Assembly (NCBI RefSeq): GCF_022780145.1
Contig: NZ_JALEXO010000010.1
Location: 1-5,938, forward strand
Length of the DNA: 5,938 nucleotides
Source: Intestinibacter sp.
GTDB taxonomy: Bacteria; Bacillota; Clostridia; Peptostreptococcales; Peptostreptococcaceae
Direction of reading: 5' to 3'
Below, one piece after another: positions 1 through 3,486 of the stretch. The translations under genes were made by a program, and so were the position numbers. The notes under the pieces are model-generated. The model searched no databases. It was not told the DNA's origin and saw nothing but the letters and a program-made list of their open reading frames with translations. Each line of letters opens with the position of its first letter. Position 1 is the first letter of the stretch.

Positions 1-97
1 CACAGAATAAATCTAATAATAAAACTTTTTTATACGGCCTAAAATAAGGAAGAAATCTTCCTATTAATTCTTTAGTTTTGTATTTTCTCTCTTCCAT
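1..97 (-). CDS. ABC transporter permease/ATPase, N-terminal fragment (runs off left edge)
   Basis: Only the first 32 codons are present, read leftward from ATG at 97. The peptide starts MEERKYKTKELIGRF and continues into LPYFRPYKKVLLLDLFC. The pattern 'hydrophobic-PY-x-x-PYKK-hydrophobic stretch' is typical of the start of fused membrane/ATP-binding exporters of the MsbA/MdlB type, just before the first transmembrane helix. The start is supported by a GGGAGG ribosome site at 103-108, five bases upstream. The substrate cannot be told from this piece, and the Walker motifs would lie outside the window. A promoter and a leader hairpin lie upstream (253-281 and 141-163). The family call rests on a short segment, so it is good but not certain. 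Confidence 0.72.
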   Translation of the reverse strand, partial: MEERKYKTKELIGRFLPYFRPYKKVLLLDLFC

Positions 98-140
98 TGA
101 AACCTCCCAATATATTTAAAATATTTTTATATACCAAAAT

Positions 141-163
141 ACACCTGCTGATGTAGCAGATGT
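141..163 (-). promoter_or_regulatory. Leader hairpin upstream of the ABC transporter gene
   Basis: Arms 141-149 and 155-163 with a 5-base loop. In minus-strand RNA all nine pairs form, one as G-U; in plus-strand RNA the same position is an A-C clash. This points to a function in the minus-strand transcript. The stem is followed by ATTTTGG, a weak U-run, so it may be a partial attenuator or an RNA-stability element in a leader of about 150 nt. No known riboswitch is recognised. Confidence 0.4.
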
Positions 164-252
164 TTAGATATTATATATGACATATTTAATTATACATTTA
201 TAAATACAATATATTCAATTATATATTTACGATACTTCTCCTTTTTTCGCAT

Positions 253-281
253 ATACTATCATTTTTATTGATTGTTGTCAA
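253..281 (-). promoter_or_regulatory. Promoter of the ABC transporter gene
   Basis: On the minus strand, TTGACA (281-276) is followed after 17 bases by TAGTAT (258-253). This is a near-consensus housekeeping sigma promoter. The predicted start near 246 gives a leader of about 150 nt that includes the 141-163 hairpin. Confidence 0.6.
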
Positions 282-288
282 TTTGACA
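276..288. repeat. 13-bp palindrome overlapping two divergent -35 boxes
   Basis: TGTCAA-T-TTGACA is a perfect inverted repeat with one central base. Each arm is the -35 box of one of two opposed promoters. It could be coincidence of two consensus -35 boxes or an operator for a repressor; no regulator gene is visible in the window. Confidence 0.5.
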
Positions 289-310
289 CTTTCCAATATT
301 TACATATAAT
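283..310 (+). promoter_or_regulatory. Consensus promoter reading right, toward the antitoxin RNA
   Basis: TTGACA (283-288), a 16-base spacer, then TATAAT (305-310): both boxes match the consensus perfectly. A transcript would start near 317. No protein gene with a ribosome site follows on this strand before pepD, so it probably makes non-coding RNA, perhaps a longer form of the antitoxin RNA. It could instead be a chance match in AT-rich DNA. Confidence 0.45.
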
Positions 311-337
311 TATGGTTAATCATTATAAATTAATAAC

Positions 338-375
338 TTGAATATTAATATATAGATAGGGTATAATTATATAAT
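338..375 (+). promoter_or_regulatory. Predicted antitoxin RNA promoter region
   Basis: TTGAAT (338-343) lies 18 bases before TATAAT (362-367). A second TATAAT sits at 370-375 with a weaker -35. The second would start RNA near G381, which is the first base of the leader repeat also found at the toxin mRNA start. The DNA is very AT-rich, so the exact start is uncertain. Confidence 0.5.
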
Positions 376-395
376 AAAAAGAGAACTACAATTCT
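376..395 (-). terminator. Possible toxin mRNA terminator
   Basis: On the minus strand a 5-bp stem (395-391 with 386-382, including one G-U pair, loop of four) is followed by C and five Ts (380-376). The stem is weak, so termination may need other help or pairing with the mRNA leader. It lies where the convergent toxin transcript would be expected to end. Confidence 0.35.
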
Positions 396-419
396 ATTCG
401 CTATTAGAGTGGTAGCTTC
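381..419 (+). repeat. Left arm of long inverted repeat (antitoxin leader copy)
   Basis: It pairs with 606-636. Bases 405-419 are a perfect 15-base inverted match to 606-620, and 381-395 match 622-636 at 13 of 15 positions. The left arm carries about 8 extra bases in the middle (around 396-404), within a local duplication CTATT-CG-CTATT. The arms flank the toxin gene, so both opposed transcripts carry the same 5' sequence. Confidence 0.85.
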
Positions 420-437
420 TTTATTTACAATTTAAAG

Positions 438-563
438 CTATATATTTGAACCGCTCTTATGGCCATTTGAGTGGTTTTTTACTTTTTTGTATATGTACCT
501 AAAAGTACAACATATTCCTGTCGCAACTACTTGCGACAATATGCTAAGTAAAAAGTTCTCCAT
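438..563 (-). CDS. Small hydrophobic type I toxin-like peptide (41 aa)
   Basis: The peptide starts MENFLLSILSQVVATG and ends HKSGSNI. Residues 4-24 form one hydrophobic segment fit to span the membrane (with adjacent Cys18 and Cys19). It is followed by a basic tail with Lys26, Lys27, Lys29, His31, His35 and Lys36. A very strong ribosome site (AGGAGG at 572-577, within AAAAGGAGGTGA) sits 8 bases before the ATG. Upstream is an extended -10 promoter and a 5' leader of about 74 nt. One transmembrane helix plus a charged tail, excellent translation signals and a convergent antisense RNA are the hallmarks of type I toxins. From memory, the Clostridioides difficile toxins found near CRISPR arrays and in prophages look similar (short N-terminal helix, K-rich tail with an HS...KSG-like pattern), but are usually somewhat longer. 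Such peptides depolarise or damage the membrane when overproduced. Toxicity is inferred, not shown. Alternative: a decayed remnant of such a toxin. Confidence 0.75.
   Translation of the reverse strand: MENFLLSILSQVVATGICCTFRYIYKKVKNHSNGHKSGSNI
449..480 (+). terminator. Antitoxin RNA terminator, embedded in the toxin coding region
   Basis: Stem 449-456 with 469-476 is fully paired in plus-strand RNA (one G-U). The 12-base loop contains the palindrome ATGGCCAT, and a run of Ts ends at 480, with a second T-run at 483-488. In the minus-strand RNA the wobble becomes an A-C mismatch, which supports plus-strand use. The same bases encode toxin residues of about 30-39. Confidence 0.68.
511..543. repeat. 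Strong hairpin inside the toxin coding sequence
   Basis: TGTCGCAA (519-526), loop CTAC, TTGCGACA (531-538) gives eight perfect pairs. Outer arms CATAT (511-515) and ATATG (539-543) add five more beyond a 3-base bulge. It covers toxin codons of about 7-18, starting about 20 bases after the start codon. It is the most GC-rich stem in this AT-rich locus and may limit toxin translation or attract RNase III. Confidence 0.6.
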
Positions 564-571
564 ATCCTTCA

Positions 572-577
572 CCTCCT
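572..577 (-). promoter_or_regulatory. Strong ribosome binding site of the toxin gene
   Basis: AGGAGG within AAAAGGAGGTGA, 8 bases before ATG at 563. This long match to the 16S rRNA tail decides the start of a gene too short to call by length, and is typical of tightly controlled type I toxins. Confidence 0.8.
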
Positions 578-605
578 TTTCTAAAAAATTCAGTTACTAT
601 GATAT

Positions 606-636
606 GAAGCTACCACTCTATAGAAATGTAATTCTC
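606..636 (-). repeat. Right arm of long inverted repeat (toxin mRNA leader copy)
   Basis: The minus-strand reading begins GAGAATTACATTTCT and ends TAGAGTGGTAGCTTC. It starts within a base or two of the predicted toxin transcription start and forms the first ~30 nt of the toxin mRNA. It is complementary to the mRNA's own 3' untranslated region (381-419), so the mRNA ends could pair over a distance of about 200 nt. Confidence 0.85.
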
Positions 637-644
637 CGTTGCCT

Positions 645-653
645 ATTATAGCA
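645..653 (-). promoter_or_regulatory. Toxin promoter, extended -10
   Basis: On the minus strand TGCTATAAT (653-645) is a perfect extended -10 element (TG-N-TATAAT). No good -35 is seen at the usual distance (a T-rich stretch lies there), as is common for extended -10 promoters. The predicted start near 636-637 coincides with the outer end of the leader repeat. Confidence 0.65.
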
Positions 654-767
654 TAATCACTAAAACAAAAAAAACTGGTTTATTGTTCCAAATTTCATAC
701 ACATCAAACTCATTTATTTAGATAATAATATACATAAATAATCATACCTAACTTGATTCACAAATTT

Positions 768-776
768 TGGTATAAT
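768..776 (+). promoter_or_regulatory. pepD promoter, extended -10
   Basis: TGGTATAAT (768-776) is a perfect TG-N-TATAAT element. The predicted start near 783 gives a short leader of about 37 nt with AAGGAG at 803-808, 11 bases before the ATG. TTGATT at 753-758 is too close (12 bases) to act as the -35. Confidence 0.6.
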
Positions 777-819
777 ATACTAATTGATAGAACAAACAAA
801 ATAAGGAGTTGACTTTCAA

Positions 820-2265
820 ATGAAAAATATACTAGAAGGCCTAGAACCTCAATCTGTTCTAAATTACTTTGAACAAATATCACAAATTCCTAGAGGCTCT
901 GGAAATGAAAAGGCTATAAGCGATTATCTATGCAATTTTGCAAAGGAATTAAATTTAGAATACATACAAGATGAACACCTAAATGTCATCATCAAGAAAA
1001 AGGCGACTAAAGGCTATGAAAACTGCCCTGGTGTAATACTTCAAGGACATATGGATATGGTCTGCGAAAAAAACAAATCTTCTAACCACGACTTTTTAAA
1101 TGACCCTATTCAATTAAGAGTTGAAGGTGATATGATCTATGCAACTGACACTACTTTAGGTGCAGATGATGGTATAGCAGTAGCTTATGCAATGGCTATT
1201 CTTGCTTCTGACGATATAAAGCATCCAGCCTTAGAAGTGCTTATAACTACTGATGAAGAAGTAGGTATGACTGGTGCTATAAATTTAGATGCTAGCAATT
1301 TAAATGGAAAATACATGATAAACATAGATTCTGAAGAAGAAGGATTTATATTAGTAGGCTGTGCTGGTGGTAATAGAAACTGCATTAGCTTACCACTTGA
1401 ATTTACTGATTCTGATAAACAAGGTATCTTAATAGAACTAAAAGGTCTTGTAGGTGGGCACTCTGGCTCTGAAATAGATAAAAACCATGCTAACTCAAAT
1501 AAATTAATGGGTAGAATTTTAAATTTATTAGACGTAGATTACGATTTAGTTAGTATAAACGGCGGTTTAAAACAAAACGCTATTCCTCGTGAATGTGATG
1601 CTGTTGTAGCTGTCGACAAAAAAGATCTAGACGAATTTAAAGCTCAAATAGGTGATATCCAAAAAATATTCAACCACGAATACCAAGTATCAGACCCTGA
1701 TATAAAAATAGAAATAGGTGAAGCTTATTTCGATAAAGTACTAACTGATAATTGCAAAGATAAAATTATAAAAATACTAAATCTAATCCCTAATGGAGTT
1801 CAAACAATGTGTGCCGATATTCCTGGATTAGTTGAAAGCTCTACAAATATAGGCGTAGTAACAACAAAAGAAAATGCTATGCTATTTGAAAACGCAACAA
1901 GAAGCTCTGTGGGAACTAGAAGAGAAGATATAAACCACAAAATAAAATTACTAGCAGACTGCGTAGGTGCCGACTATGAACAAACTGATCCATATCCAGA
2001 ATGGGAAAGAGCTATGGATTCTAAGTTAGAAAAAATCAGCTTAGAAACTTATAAAAATCTAACTGGTAAAGAAGCTCAAATTATCACAATCCATGCCGGA
2101 CTTGAATGCGGATTATTCCTTCAAAAAATGAAAGGCTGTGAAGCGATCTCAATAGGACCTAATACTTACGATGCTCATACTCCAAATGAACATATCAGTA
2201 TTTCTTCTATACAAAATGTATGGGATTATTTGATAGCTTTACTTGAAAACATGAATCAATATTAG
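820..2265 (+). CDS. pepD: Aminoacyl-histidine dipeptidase (Xaa-His dipeptidase, M20C family)
   Basis: A cytosolic two-zinc dipeptidase that splits dipeptides such as Xaa-His, feeding amino acids from peptide uptake into metabolism. The full length of 481 aa matches the family (E. coli PepD is about 485). Family motifs are seen in order: QGHMDMV at 75-81 (metal His77, Asp79), LGADDGIAVA at 113-122 (bridging Asp116), TTDEEVGMTGA at 143-153 (general base Glu146, metal Glu147), NIDSEEEG at 168-175 (metal Asp170), GGHSG at 212-216 in the lid domain, IHAGLECG at 424-431, and DAHTPNEH at 451-458 (metal His453). The residue roles follow alignment by eye to PepD. No signal peptide is present. The gene has its own promoter and a strong terminator, so it is transcribed alone. 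No active-site residue is missing. Confidence 0.95.
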   Translation: MKNILEGLEPQSVLNYFEQISQIPRGSGNEKAISDYLCNFAKELNLEYIQDEHLNVIIKKKATKGYENCPGVILQGHMDMVCEKNKSSNHDFLNDPIQLRVEGDMIYATDTTLGADDGIAVAYAMAILASDDIKHPALEVLITTDEEVGMTGAINLDASNLNGKYMINIDSEEEGFILVGCAGGNRNCISLPLEFTDSDKQGILIELKGLVGGHSGSEIDKNHANSNKLMGRILNLLDVDYDLVSINGGLKQNAIPRECDAVVAVDKKDLDEFKAQIGDIQKIFNHEYQVSDPDIKIEIGEAYFDKVLTDNCKDKIIKILNLIPNGVQTMCADIPGLVESSTNIGVVTTKENAMLFENATRSSVGTRREDINHKIKLLADCVGADYEQTDPYPEWERAMDSKLEKISLETYKNLTGKEAQIITIHAGLECGLFLQKMKGCEAISIGPNTYDAHTPNEHISISSIQNVWDYLIALLENMNQY

Positions 2266-2289
2266 AATTTTATTTAAAACTAAATATAT

Positions 2290-2315
2290 AAAAAGGAGCC
2301 CTCTAGCTCCTTTTT
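2290..2315. terminator. Bidirectional intrinsic terminator between pepD and the flavoprotein gene
   Basis: A 10-bp perfect stem (2290-2299 with 2306-2315) with a 6-base loop. The GC-rich core GGAGC/GCTCC is flanked by A-runs and T-runs on both sides, so it can stop transcripts from both convergent genes. It begins 25 bases after the pepD stop and lies about 29 bases beyond the stop of the opposing gene. Confidence 0.92.
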
Positions 2316-2343
2316 ATTTTGAAATATGTAATCTAAATCGCTA

Positions 2344-2892
2344 TTAAACTAATGCTTTTCCTGCTTCAACAGCATCTTCCATTAATTTATCATCCAATTT
2401 AAAATCAGGTGAACTTGTTCCAGCTACTACAAATGTTTTTTCTACATCCCATCCAAATGCTTTGAAGAAATTATTTGTCGCATCTATTTGAGCTTTAAAT
2501 GCATCTGCATTATCTGCTCCTTGAGCGTATATTGTAATAGCTTTTTTCCCTGGATATCTAGGAGCAAAGCTTGAATCTATAACTGGATATAATCTGTCTA
2601 TAAGTATCTTTCCTTGTCCTGATATGTTGTAGAAATATATTGGGAATGCAGCAACTATTGCATCTGCTTCTTTTATGTCTTCGTACATTGGTTGTAATTT
2701 ATCCTTTGTCGCACAGCCTTCATTTTTTCTACAGTAGTTACATCCTTGGCATCCTTTTACTCCATCCTCATTTAAATCGTATACTACTACTTCTGCACCT
2801 TTTGATTTTGCACCTTCTATAACTTTATTTAATACCTTTGAACAATATCCATTTTTTCTTGGACTTGTCATAAATGCTACAATCTTACTCAT
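2344..2892 (-). CDS. Flavodoxin-fold NAD(P)H-dependent FMN oxidoreductase, iron-sulfur flavoprotein type
   Basis: 182 aa, cytosolic. The N-terminal strand and loop KIVAFMTSPRKNGYCSK (3-19) match the FMN-phosphate loop of this family (SPRKNGxT-like). GCQGCNYCRKNEGC (47-60) holds Cys48, Cys51, Cys54 and Cys60 in a C-x2-C-x2-C-x5-C pattern, as in archaeal and clostridial iron-sulfur flavoproteins that bind a 4Fe-4S cluster. FPIYFYNISGQGKILIDR (83-100) is the second flavin-contact region. AFGWDVEKTFVVAGTSSP lies toward the end. Members pass electrons between ferredoxin or NAD(P)H and small acceptors such as quinones or oxygen species; the actual partner is unknown. Length fits the family. The ribosome site AAGGAG (2903-2908) is 10 bases upstream of the ATG. 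The gene has its own promoter and a leader hairpin, and shares its terminator with pepD. Confidence 0.88.
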   Translation of the reverse strand: MSKIVAFMTSPRKNGYCSKVLNKVIEGAKSKGAEVVVYDLNEDGVKGCQGCNYCRKNEGCATKDKLQPMYEDIKEADAIVAAFPIYFYNISGQGKILIDRLYPVIDSSFAPRYPGKKAITIYAQGADNADAFKAQIDATNNFFKAFGWDVEKTFVVAGTSSPDFKLDDKLMEDAVEAGKALV

Positions 2893-2935
2893 TGTTCAAT
2901 CTCTCCTTTTTTTAACTAAATAATATATTTTAAAA

Positions 2936-2970
2936 GAGAGAATCTAAGTATGGCGTACCTAAATTCTCTC
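2936..2970 (-). promoter_or_regulatory. Leader hairpin / possible terminator upstream of the flavoprotein gene
   Basis: In minus-strand RNA a 14-bp stem (2970-2957 with 2949-2936, two G-U pairs, 7-base loop) is followed by TTTTAAAATATATT. In plus-strand RNA both wobbles become A-C mismatches, so the structure belongs to the minus strand. It could end transcripts coming from the lipoprotein gene. It also lies within about three bases of the predicted start of the flavoprotein mRNA, where it could act as a 5' stabiliser or attenuator. Confidence 0.7.
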
Positions 2971-2979
2971 CTCAAATAT

Positions 2980-2988
2980 ATTATATCA
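2980..2988 (-). promoter_or_regulatory. Flavoprotein gene promoter, extended -10
   Basis: On the minus strand TGATATAAT (2988-2980) is a perfect TG-N-TATAAT element; the -35 is poor. The predicted start near 2973 gives a leader of about 80 nt that opens with the 2936-2970 hairpin. Confidence 0.5.
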
Positions 2989-3020
2989 CTAATTGTAATA
3001 ATTCGAACTGATTTACAAAA

Positions 3021-3473
3021 CTATTTTTGTTTATAATCCTCAACTAATTTTATATAGAATTGATCCTTTGGTATTCGAACAAAATAGTATTCCTTTTCGT
3101 TCTTTTCTAAGGTTATAGTTTCTCCGTTGTCGTCTGTTTTTATAGTTGCAGGAGTAGTTTTATCTCCATTTTTTATATTTATATCGATACTATTTTCTTT
3201 TGACTCGACTAGCTCATAGCTACACTCTTCACGTGAACCATCACTGTAATATAAATCTAAATTCATTTTCCAGTCGAATTTTAATAATGCGCTTTCATCT
3301 TCACCTTTATACTCCCAGTATCCCTCTACATCTTGTATTTGTAGGGTATTTTGTTCAGAAGTTTGTTCGCTTTTAACTAAAGATTCGTCTGTTGATTTTT
3401 CCTGTGTAGTGCTATCCTTGCTACATCCTACAGATAAAATTACAATCAACAATATCATCAATATTTTCTTCAT
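3021..3473 (-). CDS. Small lipoprotein of unknown function
   Basis: 150 aa. The start MKKILMILLIVILSVGC is a classic lipoprotein signal: two lysines, a hydrophobic core, then LSVGC with Cys17 as the lipid-bearing residue (serine at -3 is acceptable but not the commonest). Export and anchoring to the outer face of the membrane follow from this. Residues 18-45 are a Ser/Thr/Glu/Gln-rich linker. Residues of about 48-140 look like a small beta-rich domain (DVEGYWEYKG, then alternating strand-like segments and charged turns such as KTDDNGETITLEKNEKEYYFV), somewhat like small lipocalin-like lipoproteins, but I do not recognise a family. The ATG is 13 bp after the stop of the U32 gene, with ribosome site AGAGGGG (3480-3486), so the two are probably co-transcribed. 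No catalytic motif is seen. Confidence 0.82.
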   Translation of the reverse strand: MKKILMILLIVILSVGCSKDSTTQEKSTDESLVKSEQTSEQNTLQIQDVEGYWEYKGEDESALLKFDWKMNLDLYYSDGSREECSYELVESKENSIDINIKNGDKTTPATIKTDDNGETITLEKNEKEYYFVRIPKDQFYIKLVEDYKQK

Positions 3474-3486
3474 AAAAATCCCCTCT

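Larger units (their letters stand above)
381..480 (+). ncRNA. Putative antisense antitoxin RNA of a type I toxin-antitoxin system
   Basis: A predicted RNA of roughly 100 nt that begins at the leader repeat and ends at the hairpin plus U-run at 449-480. It is convergent with and antisense to the 3' part of the toxin transcript, covering the last 14 toxin codons plus the stop and the toxin 3' untranslated region. It has no ribosome site or meaningful reading frame. In known type I systems such an RNA pairs with toxin mRNA to block translation or trigger RNase III decay. That role is inferred here from the arrangement. The boundaries are predicted; an upstream promoter at 283-310 may give a longer form. 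Confidence 0.62.

Noticed and set aside
244..262. AAAAAAGGAG on the minus strand as a ribosome site for a small leader peptide
   Set aside because: No ATG, GTG or TTG follows at a workable distance, and the nearby frames are short.
381..636. Inverted repeat as the ends of a small insertion sequence or MITE
   Set aside because: No flanking target duplication was seen, the arms coincide with predicted transcript starts, and the interior is explained by a toxin gene and antisense RNA.
753..776. TTGATT paired with TATAAT as a classic pepD promoter
   Set aside because: The spacer is only 12 bases; the extended -10 reading (TG-N-TATAAT) explains the site better.
98..819. CRISPR array, because similar toxin pairs sit next to CRISPR in some Clostridia
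   Set aside because: No regularly spaced direct repeats are present in this gap or elsewhere in the window.
1185..1385. Open frame antisense to pepD on the minus strand
   Set aside because: It lies fully inside pepD, which has all family motifs; no ribosome site and no recognisable protein.
2640..2822. Leucine-rich open frame on the plus strand
   Set aside because: It is the antisense shadow of the flavoprotein gene; the leucine and hydrophobic bias comes from reading lysine/glutamate-rich codons backward, so it is not a membrane peptide.
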